NCBI GenBank assembly: GCA_022839525.1
Contig: JALHET010000028.1
Coordinates: 1-13,460, forward strand
Origin: Lentisphaerota bacterium
GTDB lineage: Bacteria; Verrucomicrobiota; Kiritimatiellia; RFP12; UBA1067
Length of the DNA: 13,460 nucleotides
Direction: 5' to 3'
Part shown: positions 6,073 through 13,460 of the stretch, piece after piece
Layout: every line of letters begins with the position of its first letter
Position numbering within the stretch: the first letter of the stretch is position 1
Made by a program: the position numbers and the translations under genes
The notes under the pieces: generated by a model
What the model was told of the DNA's origin: nothing
The model's database searches: none
The model's input: the letters and a program-made list of their open reading frames with translations, nothing else

Positions 6073-7611
6073 ATGAAGAAGCAAAATTGGGGCATCGTGG
6101 TTGCCTGCGCCTGTGCGGCGTACGTGTCGCATGCGGCACCGCTGAATGCGCGCGAGGCGAACATCATCAAAGCGCGGCTGGCACCCGCACCGAAGCACGT
6201 CGAGCTGGCCGACGGTCCGGACGTGGTGCTGGATGACGCGCTCGCGGTGACGCTGGTCTGCGCCAAGGAAGGCGAACTGGCCGAGAAGCAGGTGCGCGAG
6301 ACATTTAAGGCGTGGTTCGGCTGCCGTCCGAAGGTGACCGCTGCCGCGCCGGGCGACACCGTGCCGCAGACCGCGGACGCCTACCGGATCGTGAGCGCGA
6401 AGGGCACGTTGCGAATCGAGGCCGCCGACGCGGGGGGGACGCGCAACGCGATGCGCACGCTGCGCCAGCTCGCCGAGCCGCTGCGCGGCACCCGCACCCT
6501 GACGTCGTACTTCATCCCCGAAACGGTCATCGATGACGCGCCGGCGATGGCGTTCCGCGGTTTCCACCTCTGCTGGTTCCCGGAGAACACGCCGGTCGAG
6601 ATCGAGCGCTACATCCGGCTGGCGGCATACTACAAGATGAACCGCATCGTGCTGGAGTCGTGGGGCATGTTCGTCTTCAAAAACCATCCGGAGCTGTCGT
6701 GGCCCGGCAGCACCATGACCCCGCAGGAGATCAAGCGTCTGGTCAAGATCGCGGACGAGCTGGGCGTGACGCTGATCCCTCAGTTCAACCTCTTCGGTCA
6801 CGCCACGGGCTCGCGCATTAGTTCCGGCAAGCATACGGCGCTCGATTTCAATCCGTCGCTGCAGCCCCTGTTCGAGCCGAACGGATGGACGTGGTGCCAC
6901 AGCAACCCCGAGACGGTGGCGCTGCTGGAAGAGCTGGTGTTGGAACTGCACGACGCCTACGGCCGCCCGCCCTATTTCCACGCCGGGTATGACGAAGCCG
7001 ACGACATGGGCACGTGCGCGCAGTGCCGCCGTTCGGATTACCCGAAGGTGGTCGCCTCCTGTCTGACCCGCATCCGCGATGCGTTGGCGGAACGCGGGTG
7101 CCGCATGATGATGTGGCACGACATGCTCCTCCGCAGAGGCGATCCGCGCTGGAAGGGGTATTACGCGAACGGTGCAGCTTGGGCAGAGACCCTGCTGGAC
7201 GCGCTGCCGCGCGATATCGTGATCTGCGACTGGTTCTATAGTCCTCCGGTCAAAGGCGAGAAGGCGGGCGAGACCTGCCCGACGCTGCGCTACTTCAAGT
7301 CGAGAGGCTTTTCGGTGCTCTCATGTCCGTGGGAGAACCGGGATGGCTACGAGGCGCAGGGCCGTGCGGTTCAGGAGATCGGCCTGGACGGCATGCTCAG
7401 CACCACCTGGCATCACTTGTACGGGCTCTCCATGCGGCAGATCTATTGGAGCGCGGCCCATACGATGTGGGGAACGCCACAGTTCGGCTATAACCTTCTG
7501 GACTTCACGCGTCATCTGCGGCAGGTCGGCTGGGATGTGCCCCTGAAAACCTATATCGACACAGGTTTCAACCACCACCAGATTCCTGACAAAAACTTCG
7601 CGCCGCGCTAA
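6073..7611 (+). CDS. Secreted glycoside hydrolase family 20 (beta-N-acetylhexosaminidase-like)
   Basis: Predicted exo-acting glycosidase that removes terminal N-acetylhexosamines from glycans by substrate-assisted catalysis. The 512-residue product starts with a signal peptide (KKQN, hydrophobic core, SHA/APL cleavage near residue 20). Residues of about 25-150 fit the GH20 N-terminal alpha/beta domain (YRIVSAKGTLRIEAADAGG followed by GTRNAMRTLRQL). The TIM barrel begins at MAFRGFHLCWFPE. The catalytic Asp-Glu pair is visible as D307-E308 in YFHAGYDEAD, equivalent to the HxGxDE signature. Start: ATG 6073 has AGAGG 6 nt upstream; a TTG at 6043 only adds a lead that spoils the signal peptide. 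Two cysteines just after the catalytic pair (CAQC) are unusual and might bind metal or form a disulfide. The gene precedes a secreted beta-repeat protein by 111 bp, suggesting a shared surface glycan role. Exact sugar specificity is unknown. Confidence 0.85.
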   Translation: MKKQNWGIVVACACAAYVSHAAPLNAREANIIKARLAPAPKHVELADGPDVVLDDALAVTLVCAKEGELAEKQVRETFKAWFGCRPKVTAAAPGDTVPQTADAYRIVSAKGTLRIEAADAGGTRNAMRTLRQLAEPLRGTRTLTSYFIPETVIDDAPAMAFRGFHLCWFPENTPVEIERYIRLAAYYKMNRIVLESWGMFVFKNHPELSWPGSTMTPQEIKRLVKIADELGVTLIPQFNLFGHATGSRISSGKHTALDFNPSLQPLFEPNGWTWCHSNPETVALLEELVLELHDAYGRPPYFHAGYDEADDMGTCAQCRRSDYPKVVASCLTRIRDALAERGCRMMMWHDMLLRRGDPRWKGYYANGAAWAETLLDALPRDIVICDWFYSPPVKGEKAGETCPTLRYFKSRGFSVLSCPWENRDGYEAQGRAVQEIGLDGMLSTTWHHLYGLSMRQIYWSAAHTMWGTPQFGYNLLDFTRHLRQVGWDVPLKTYIDTGFNHHQIPDKNFAPR

Positions 7612-7722
7612 GTGTCGGGGTAAGAGGTAATAAGTAAGAAGCGAAATGAGGGGTGTTTGCTAGTGTGCGATACTGATAAGTTGGGTTTTGAGTTGGTCCG
7701 GTAACCACATGAGGTAAAACAA

Positions 7723-9408
7723 ATGAACAAAAAACGTTTCACCGCTTTCACTGCGGCGTTTGCCGTTATGAGCACTTTCACCGCGTTTGGCGCGGACAGC
7801 GTCTGGACCGGTGCCGCCGGGGATGGCAACTGGGGTACCGCAGGGAACTGGAACCCTGCGCCCGGGAGCGGAAACACTGCCGTGTTCAACGGTTCGGCCG
7901 AGGTTGCGATCAAGTCGTACTGGACGAACAGCGCCGGTACCGTCATCTCTCCCACCGGATTCAAGGTCAACAGCGGCGAGGTCAAGCTGTTGAAAGCTGG
8001 AGCCAGCGGTTCGCCGTATGTCGTTGGCACCCACCCTTTCGTTGATGTCGCCGAGGATGCGACGCTCTATATCTCTAACAACGTGAATTATTACAACTAC
8101 GGCACATTCCACAAGCGGGGCAAAGGCCTTTTCAAGATGTGCGACAATTCTACGCTCCAGGGCGCGTATGTCTGGCAGTTTGATGTCGAAGAGGGCGTGG
8201 CGGAGTTTGACGGATCTGCTGCGCGGCTGACGAGTTTCAATGTCATCGTGCGTTCCGGGGCGACGCTTTCGGCCGTTAACGGCGGCGCGATGAGCTATAC
8301 AAACATGATTCTGACACTGGAAGAGGGATCGACCCTGTATCTCAACAACACTGCTTCTGTTGAGCCGGCGAATCTGCAGGGGGCGGGCGACATCGTGGCC
8401 GGCCCGGATGGCGCCTCCCTCAAGCTTTCGATGGGCGCCAATGCGTCCGATGTTTTCACGGGCACGTTCGGCACCAATCTCTATGTGATGTTTGCTGCCC
8501 CGGCGGCGGGCGTCGGCAAGTTTGTCCTCCAGCGCGGCGACCAGTTGGCAAACATCGGTTCGCTGCGCGCCGGGGAAGGCCTTACCTTCAAAAGCGGGAT
8601 CACGGATGTCTATGTGCGCGAGGTGAGCCGTATGCCCAACAGCTCGACTTCAGTTTACATGCAGGACGAGAACGGTGCCCCCGTCAACTTTCACGCCAGG
8701 CTTGTGGATACCGGCTATCTGAAGTTCTACGGCACCGGCAATCTTTACGTCGAGAACGGCAGCGCGGATACGGTATCCCTTTTCCAGAACGTGTACCAAG
8801 CGACCGGCATCATCGTCTCGACCAATGGAGCGGCTCTCCGTATGGGCCAAGGGGCGTCCACGGTGCATAATTTTGATTACAGCGGCGCCGGCATCAAGGG
8901 CATCCATGTCGACAGCGGCTCGCTCAAGATCGAAAACCACAGCACACAGGCGGACATCAGGATTCCGGTCGTTGCTGACGTGGGGAGATTCGATGTCAAC
9001 AAATACGGCGCCAAGCTCGGCAAGCAAACGGACGTGGACACCGACATCCTCGGGCTAAGCGGGCCCGGCGATACCGGTTGGCCTTTCGATGTCGCGGGCG
9101 GTGAGATTGCCGTTAACTCCAACGTCCTCGGTCACGCCCCCGGAACGGTTACCGACCGCAATATCGCGCGGGTCTCCGCAGGGCTTCTCTGCGGCACCAA
9201 GTCACGCGTCGCCAAGGATACGGTGAGCATTCTCCCGAAGCCGGGTTTCTTGAGAATCCATGGCGACAGCGGCTGGGTCTCCTTCGAGGTCACAGGCGGC
9301 GAATTCTACTGGGGGGACGGGGGGGGGGCTCAAGAATCTCTTCGCCCGCGGCGGACGCATCCACGCTTCGGCCGGCGCGAGCCTGTCAACGACAGTGTCC
9401 GCGCTTAA
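7723..9408 (+). CDS. Autotransporter-type beta-repeat surface protein, 5' part (frameshifted)
   Basis: N-terminal part of a large secreted beta-helix protein. GAGG at 7711-7714 precedes the ATG. The signal peptide (NKKRF, hydrophobic stretch, cleavage near AFG/ADS) is followed by WTGAAGDGNWGTAGNW, the start motif typical of proteins with autotransporter-associated beta-strand repeats. The rest is rich in Gly, Ser, Asn, Thr and Val, in short repetitive beta-strand style, with few charged helices. True homology runs to about residue 535 (GDGGG at 9316-9327). After the run of ten G the frame gives an Arg- and Pro-rich tail unlike the rest and stops at 9408. The continuation is in the next frame from 9329. 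Read as one gene with one G removed, 7723-11434 encodes 1236 residues. As it stands, the product would be a truncated 561-residue secreted protein. Adhesive or structural role is inferred only. Confidence 0.75.
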   Translation: MNKKRFTAFTAAFAVMSTFTAFGADSVWTGAAGDGNWGTAGNWNPAPGSGNTAVFNGSAEVAIKSYWTNSAGTVISPTGFKVNSGEVKLLKAGASGSPYVVGTHPFVDVAEDATLYISNNVNYYNYGTFHKRGKGLFKMCDNSTLQGAYVWQFDVEEGVAEFDGSAARLTSFNVIVRSGATLSAVNGGAMSYTNMILTLEEGSTLYLNNTASVEPANLQGAGDIVAGPDGASLKLSMGANASDVFTGTFGTNLYVMFAAPAAGVGKFVLQRGDQLANIGSLRAGEGLTFKSGITDVYVREVSRMPNSSTSVYMQDENGAPVNFHARLVDTGYLKFYGTGNLYVENGSADTVSLFQNVYQATGIIVSTNGAALRMGQGASTVHNFDYSGAGIKGIHVDSGSLKIENHSTQADIRIPVVADVGRFDVNKYGAKLGKQTDVDTDILGLSGPGDTGWPFDVAGGEIAVNSNVLGHAPGTVTDRNIARVSAGLLCGTKSRVAKDTVSILPKPGFLRIHGDSGWVSFEVTGGEFYWGDGGGAQESLRPRRTHPRFGRREPVNDSVRA

Positions 9409-11434
9409 TGACGGCGGCGCCGCGCAGCTCGTCTTTGACGGCGGTACGGTAGTCATGAACACCCGAACGCACACCAATGCTACACACAACTTTCAGGCGA
9501 GCAATTCCAATGTCGTAAACTACGTGACCGACAGAGGCGGATGGCTTGTCTCCGGTTACAACTTGCGGGGGACGGATTTGTTTTTCGCCATAAAGAACGC
9601 GGTCTCGACCTACACCAACTGCGTGACCGACGGCGGCATTGGGCTTTACGGCACCGGTACGTTCTGTTTCGAAAAGCCGCTCGCGCTCACGGGCTCCGTG
9701 AAGGTGTTTGACGGACGACTGTGCGTCCACCAAGACCAGTTGTCCGACAATACCAAGAAACCGTTCGGCACTGGCGATATGATCCTGCGTAACGCCTGGA
9801 TCGTGCATTATCCCTCGGACCTGTTCAAGTCGGAGGTCCGTACGATTGACTTCCCGGGGGCGCTCGAATTCGGCGGGGCATCGGCAATCAGCACGAGATA
9901 CAATGAGAATTATTTATGCCAAAACTACACCGCCGGGTCGCTCCGCCGCGCCGGCAAGGGTGCGGTCCTTCTTGTCGACGCTCCCTCCGGTTCGCTCGGC
10001 ACGGGGTCAACGGTCAAATTCGGCACTGCGCTTGAGAACAACGCGGGCGGCGTCACGAAGCTCCCGATCATCACCGGCATTTCCACGTTGGACTGCTTTG
10101 CGACTTACGATGCGACGGACGGTCTAAAGGAGTTCACCGCCTATGCCAATGACACGCTCGATGGCGGCGCGACTTCGATAGCCAGTCTTTCCGTCAACCA
10201 GACTGTCGATGACGACAAGCAGGTTGGCGGCGTACGCTTCACTGCGTCGGGAAAGCGTATCACTGTCAATTCGGGCAAGACGCTTACGGTCGGCAACGGA
10301 ACGGATCCCGCGATGATCATCTTTAACAACACCTGCGCCGTCTACGGCCCCGGCACGATTAACTTCGGAGGTTCCGAGGGCATTTTCTGGGCGAACAACA
10401 CGGTCGGCGCGCCTCCGCACATGACCGATGCCGTTCTCGCCGGTTCGGGCGGTGTTTCTTACGGCGCTTCGGCGGTTCAGCATTACGACTACAAGTACCG
10501 CATCACACGGGCGAACACCTACACGGGCGGCACCTACATCAATGGGTGCGCTGTCTGGCCTGAACATGCGGGCGCGTTCTCGTCCGGCGACGTTTATGTC
10601 GGATCGGGAGAGCGCCACGGCGGCAAAGTTGTCTTCACGAAGGCGTTGACCTTCGCCAACGACTTCCATGTCGGCGGTCTCGGTTTCGCGCGCGTTCTCC
10701 GTTATGGGCAGTACACCAACGTCGCATCGGGCGTATTCACCTTCGAGGCCGACGCCACGGTTTCTGGCGACGTCGAACTTACGGAAACGCTCGGGGTAAC
10801 GCGTATGGGCGTCCGTGACGGGATAACCGGAACGATCTCGGGGACCGTTTCGGGAGACAAGCTCCAGCTCTACAACCCAGACGGATGCTTCAGCGGCAGA
10901 CTGGCGCTTACGGGGCTTAACACCTATACCGGCGGCACGGAGATCGTCGCGGCGACCATGGCGATCAATCATGGGCACGGCCTGGGCACGGGCGTGGTCG
11001 GTATCGACGGCGGTACGCTTGAATTCTGTAACACTGAAGCGATCACGCTGACGAACGACCTGTACGGCATCGGCACGGTCCGATTCGCTGGCAGCAGCGG
11101 CGTGAATTTCACGGGTGATGCCAGAGGCCTCTCCGCGTCACTCGAGTTGGCGTCGAGCAATCTGACGCTTACGTCGCCCATACCGTCCTTCGTGACGAAT
11201 GTGGCCATTACCGTGAGTGCGCCAATGTCGCTCACACTCGCCGGCAACACGACATATGACTTCAGTGACCATACAACCGATTTTCAGAAATGTGACCTGA
11301 CGCTTGAAGCGGGCTCCTCCATTGATTTCGGTGGCAGGACGGTTCTCGTCCGCAGCTTTACGGGTGACCGGTTAGCGGTCAACGGCACGGTGGAAGTGCT
11401 GAAGCCTAAACGTTGCTTACTGATCATCAAGTAA
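9260..11434 (+). CDS. Autotransporter-type beta-repeat surface protein, 3' part (out of frame with its start)
   Basis: Continuation of the beta-repeat protein in frame +2. The first in-frame ATG is at 9260, but residues encoded before about 9319 overlap the 5' part in another frame and are unlikely to be natural. The authentic sequence resumes at LKNLFARGGRIHASAGA (from 9329) and runs for 701 residues. Beta-strand repeat units are visible, including two NTYTGGT motifs (10514-10534 and 10919-10939); the second is followed by GLGTGVVGIDGGTLEF, the classic repeat layout. There is no autotransporter beta-barrel, no transmembrane anchor and no PEP-CTERM motif at the end; the protein finishes with a short basic-hydrophobic tail, KPKRCLLIIK. 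It would not be secreted on its own because it lacks a signal peptide. Whether the cell makes the full protein depends on the G run. Confidence 0.75.
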   Translation: MATAAGSPSRSQAANSTGGTGGGLKNLFARGGRIHASAGASLSTTVSALNDGGAAQLVFDGGTVVMNTRTHTNATHNFQASNSNVVNYVTDRGGWLVSGYNLRGTDLFFAIKNAVSTYTNCVTDGGIGLYGTGTFCFEKPLALTGSVKVFDGRLCVHQDQLSDNTKKPFGTGDMILRNAWIVHYPSDLFKSEVRTIDFPGALEFGGASAISTRYNENYLCQNYTAGSLRRAGKGAVLLVDAPSGSLGTGSTVKFGTALENNAGGVTKLPIITGISTLDCFATYDATDGLKEFTAYANDTLDGGATSIASLSVNQTVDDDKQVGGVRFTASGKRITVNSGKTLTVGNGTDPAMIIFNNTCAVYGPGTINFGGSEGIFWANNTVGAPPHMTDAVLAGSGGVSYGASAVQHYDYKYRITRANTYTGGTYINGCAVWPEHAGAFSSGDVYVGSGERHGGKVVFTKALTFANDFHVGGLGFARVLRYGQYTNVASGVFTFEADATVSGDVELTETLGVTRMGVRDGITGTISGTVSGDKLQLYNPDGCFSGRLALTGLNTYTGGTEIVAATMAINHGHGLGTGVVGIDGGTLEFCNTEAITLTNDLYGIGTVRFAGSSGVNFTGDARGLSASLELASSNLTLTSPIPSFVTNVAITVSAPMSLTLAGNTTYDFSDHTTDFQKCDLTLEAGSSIDFGGRTVLVRSFTGDRLAVNGTVEVLKPKRCLLIIK
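9319..9328 (+). repeat. Homopolymer of ten G at the frameshift point
   Basis: Ten consecutive G follow GAC (9316-9318), with another six G just before at 9311-9316. The upstream frame loses its beta-repeat character immediately after this run, and the downstream frame acquires it. Nine G would join the two frames as GDGGG-LKN. Such runs are slippage-prone in replication and also error-prone in sequencing. Confidence 0.9.
10514..10939 (+). repeat. Span between two autotransporter-associated beta-strand repeat motifs
   Basis: NTYTGGT is encoded at 10514-10534 and again at 10919-10939, 135 codons apart. Contexts are RITRANTYTGGTYI and ALTGLNTYTGGTEI. They are protein-level repeats; the DNA is similar but not identical, so this is not a recent duplication. 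Confidence 0.7.
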
Positions 11435-11438
11435 GGAG

Positions 11439-11627
11439 ATGAGCCGCATTTTCTTGTTTTGGGTATTCGGCCTAAGCGCATCACTTGCGCTTGCGGAAAT
11501 TCGTTGGGAAATGAGGGGGACAATCGGACAGGCGGGCACGCTTGACGGTGCGCCGATTGCCCAAGCAACGGAGATACGATCAGGTCATTTCGGGTATTTT
11601 TTTGAAAACGGAGTCTATGATGAATGA
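11439..11627 (+). CDS. Possible small secreted protein, 62 residues
   Basis: Unrecognised. The product begins with a convincing signal peptide ([18 protein letters not shown], cleavage after ALA), leaving a mature part of about 42 residues starting [11 protein letters not shown]. It begins 4 bp after the beta-repeat protein stop, and its own stop (TGA 11625-11627) overlaps the pgi start, so it is packed like an operon gene. AAGGAG at 11433-11438 abuts the ATG with no spacer, which is poor for initiation. Alternatives are the remnant of a longer secreted protein whose remainder has been lost, or a chance ORF. The frame is closed upstream (TGA at 11421), so it is not a C-terminal extension of the preceding gene. 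Confidence 0.4.
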   Translation: MSRIFLFWVFGLSASLALAEIRWEMRGTIGQAGTLDGAPIAQATEIRSGHFGYFFENGVYDE

Positions 11628-13239
11628 TGCGGCATGGAAAGCGGTTGAGACTGAGATTGCGGCGACGCGGGCGCTGCATATGCGGGATCTGTTTGCAAAC
11701 GATCCGAAACGGGTGGAACGCTTCACAGTTCGCGCAGCCGGTTGGACGCTTGATTATTCAAAGAACCGGATCACACCGGCCTTGATGCGGAGGCTCGTCG
11801 AGCTGGCTGAGGCGAGTGAGCTTAGGAAATGGATCGACGCCATGTTCGCCGGGGACGCGATCAACGAGACCGAAAACCGTGCGGTGTTGCACACGGCGTT
11901 GCGCAACCGTCCTGACCGCCCCGTGTACGTCAAGGGTGTGGATGTGATGCCTGAGGTTAAGGCCGTGTTGGATGCGATGGCGGTTTTTGCGGACCGTGTG
12001 CGCAAGGGCAAGTGGCTGGGGCATACGGGCAAGCGTATCAAATATATCGTGAATATCGGCATCGGCGGATCGGACTTGGGCCCCGCCATGGCCTGTCAGG
12101 CACTGATGCCGTATGCGAAACGCTCCCTTACGGTGCGTTTTGTTTCAAATGTGGATGCGACGCATTTGGCGGAGACACTGAACGGGATTAAAGCCGAACA
12201 GACGCTCTTCCTTGTGGCTTCGAAGACGTTCACGACGCAGGAGACCATGACCAACGCGATGAGCGCGCGGGCGTGGCTGATTGAAAAACTGGGTGATCCG
12301 GCTGCGGTCGCGAAGCATTTTGTCGCGGTTTCAACGAATGCCGGGAAGGTGGCGGCTTTCGGCATCGATACGGCCAACATGTTCGGCTTCTGGGACTGGG
12401 TGGGCGGACGGTATTCGTTGCCCTCGGCCATCGGTCTGCCGCTGATGCTCTCGATCGGGCCGCGCAACTTCCAGAAAATGCTCAGGGGGTACTTCAAGAT
12501 GGACCGGCATTTCGCGACGGCCCCGTTCAACCGCAACCTGCCGGTCATCATGGGCCTGTTAGGCGTGCTGTACGCCAACGGGTATGGGGCGGAGAGCTAT
12601 GCGGTTCTTCCGTATGACCAATACCTTGCGCGGCTGGCAGCCTATTTGCAGCAGCTCGACATGGAGAGTAACGGCAAGGCGGTGGACCGGCAGGGTAAGC
12701 GCGTGGGGTATTCCACCGGGCCGATTGTCTGGGGGGAACCGGGCACCAACGGGCAGCACGCCTTCTACCAGCTCATTCATCAAGGTACGCGGCTGATTCC
12801 CTGCGATTTCATCGGTTTCTGTAAGTCGCACAATCCGATCGGCGACCATCACGACAAACTGATGGCTAACTTTTTCGCGCAGACCGAAGCGCTGGCGTTC
12901 GGAAAGACGGCGGAACAGTGCCGTGAGGAAGGTGTGCCCGAGAAACTGGTGCCGCATAAGACTTTTGAAGGCAACCGTCCGACAAACACGCTGCTCGCGG
13001 ACGAGTTGACGCCTGAGACGTTCGGGGCGCTGATTGCGCTCTATGAGCATAAGATTTTTACGCAAGGCGTTATCTGGAACATCAATTCCTTCGATCAGAT
13101 GGGTGTGGAGCTGGGCAAGCAGCTGGCTAACCAGATTATCCCTGAGCTTACCAGCCCAGGGCTAACCACGCATCACGATGCCTCTACCAACGGGTTGATG
13201 AACGCCATAAAAGCACACTATCGCCAATCCGGAAAGTAG
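11620..13239 (+). CDS. pgi: Glucose-6-phosphate isomerase
   Basis: Interconverts glucose 6-phosphate and fructose 6-phosphate in glycolysis and gluconeogenesis, in the cytoplasm. The 539-residue product is near full family length (about 550 in E. coli) and carries the expected motifs in order: [73 protein letters not shown] and [11 protein letters not shown]. Catalytic residues fit Glu349, His380 and Lys500. Start: CGGAG at 11609-11613 lies 6 nt from ATG 11620; an adjacent ATG at 11617 is possible, and an in-frame TTG at 11542 would add a non-homologous lead. The start overlaps the stop of the 62-codon ORF. The gene is convergent with transketolase, putting two central carbon genes tail to tail. 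Confidence 0.97.
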   Translation: MNDAAWKAVETEIAATRALHMRDLFANDPKRVERFTVRAAGWTLDYSKNRITPALMRRLVELAEASELRKWIDAMFAGDAINETENRAVLHTALRNRPDRPVYVKGVDVMPEVKAVLDAMAVFADRVRKGKWLGHTGKRIKYIVNIGIGGSDLGPAMACQALMPYAKRSLTVRFVSNVDATHLAETLNGIKAEQTLFLVASKTFTTQETMTNAMSARAWLIEKLGDPAAVAKHFVAVSTNAGKVAAFGIDTANMFGFWDWVGGRYSLPSAIGLPLMLSIGPRNFQKMLRGYFKMDRHFATAPFNRNLPVIMGLLGVLYANGYGAESYAVLPYDQYLARLAAYLQQLDMESNGKAVDRQGKRVGYSTGPIVWGEPGTNGQHAFYQLIHQGTRLIPCDFIGFCKSHNPIGDHHDKLMANFFAQTEALAFGKTAEQCREEGVPEKLVPHKTFEGNRPTNTLLADELTPETFGALIALYEHKIFTQGVIWNINSFDQMGVELGKQLANQIIPELTSPGLTTHHDASTNGLMNAIKAHYRQSGK

Positions 13240-13249
13240 ACTCAAGGCT

Positions 13250-13290
13250 CTAAAAAACAAAACAGACGAGATTGAGTTCTCGCCTGTTTG
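13250..13290 (-). terminator. Intrinsic terminator between pgi and transketolase
   Basis: An 11-bp stem, AAACAGACGAG (13260-13270) and CTCGCCTGTTT (13279-13289), has an 8-nt loop. On the minus strand the one odd pair is a G-U wobble, and the stem is followed by TGTTTTTT, giving a good rho-independent terminator for the transketolase transcript. On the plus strand the same pair is an A-C mismatch and the following T tract is weak, so it would serve pgi less well. Confidence 0.75.
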
Positions 13291-13319
13291 ATAATCTTGG
13301 TTCAAGTGATTATTCGGTC

Positions 13320-13460
13320 CTAACCCTTAGGAGCTAATGTTTCAAGCGCCAATTCCGCCACACGCTCCGGTGTGAAGCCAAACATTTTGAATACAATTTC
13401 GCCCGGAGCTGAGGCGCCAAAGCGGTCGAGCGCTAAAATGCGCCCTTGGTCACCGACCCA
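13320..13460 (-). CDS. tkt: Transketolase, C-terminal 46 residues (cut by window end)
   Basis: The last 46 codons of a minus-strand gene running in from beyond the window. The translation contains ILALDRFGASAPGEIVF, the strongly conserved C-terminal transketolase signature, followed by FGFTPERVAELAL and a TAG stop at 13322-13320. Transketolase is a thiamine diphosphate enzyme of the non-oxidative pentose phosphate pathway; only part of the C-terminal domain is visible, so catalytic motifs cannot be checked. The gene converges on pgi with 80 bp between stops and a terminator in between. Confidence 0.88.
   Translation of the reverse strand, partial: WVGDQGRILALDRFGASAPGEIVFKMFGFTPERVAELALETLAPKG

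Noticed and set aside
5965..7119. A 384-codon open frame on the - strand opposite the GH20 gene
   Set aside because: The translation is Arg-, His- and Val-rich, typical of the antisense of GC-rich coding DNA, while the + strand frame has a signal peptide and the GH20 catalytic motif.
7547..7568. Inverted repeat AAACCT...AGGTTT near the end of the GH20 gene
   Set aside because: Six-bp arms inside coding sequence with a 10-nt loop and no T tract; likely chance.
9311..9328. G-quadruplex in the six-G plus ten-G stretch
   Set aside because: The runs cannot supply four separate GGG tracts with loops of at least one base, so only a weak two-tier structure is possible; the slippage explanation is simpler.
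10124..10978. A 284-codon open frame on the - strand opposite the beta-repeat gene
   Set aside because: Antisense shadow; the + strand shows NTYTGGT repeat motifs and continuous beta-repeat composition.

Overview
The window looks like a chromosomal segment of a Gram-negative bacterium of the PVC superphylum, most plausibly Kiritimatiellota, Lentisphaerota or Verrucomicrobiota. This is inferred from three things: a large secreted protein with autotransporter-associated beta-strand repeats but no C-terminal barrel, a neighbouring secreted GH20 hexosaminidase, and a mixture of housekeeping and surface genes at moderately high GC. No tRNA, rRNA, CRISPR array, transposase or phage gene was seen.

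Left part (1-5734). A secreted zinc amidase (76-1287, +) meets a leftward gene group tail to tail with only 9 bp between stops. The leftward genes are, in transcription order, lemA (5734-5066), a 604-aa two-helix membrane protein coupled to lemA by a TTGA stop/start overlap, a purine-type phosphoribosyltransferase (3151-2597), guanylate kinase gmk (2472-1879), and a stand-alone phosphopantothenoylcysteine decarboxylase coaC (1836-1297). Sigma70-like promoter candidates lie before lemA, the phosphoribosyltransferase and gmk, which suggests three transcription units.

Middle (5735-11434). A 338-bp divergent intergenic region may hold a 70-codon small ORF. After it, on the + strand, come a secreted GH20 glycosidase and a very large secreted beta-repeat protein. 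The latter is split by a frameshift exactly at a run of ten G (9319-9328). Removing one G gives a continuous protein of 1236 residues. This could be a sequencing or assembly error, a true mutation, or a phase-variable contingency tract.

Right part (11435-13460). A 62-codon ORF with a convincing signal peptide overlaps the start of pgi (glucose-6-phosphate isomerase). Convergent to pgi is the last 46 codons of a transketolase gene (-), with an intrinsic terminator between them that is built for the transketolase side.

Most genes are ordinary central metabolism (nucleotide salvage, CoA, glycolysis, pentose phosphate). The accessory interest lies in the surface and envelope genes: the amidase with three LysM-like repeats, the LemA pair, and the GH20/beta-repeat pair with its poly-G tract. 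No clearly new multi-gene system was recognised.
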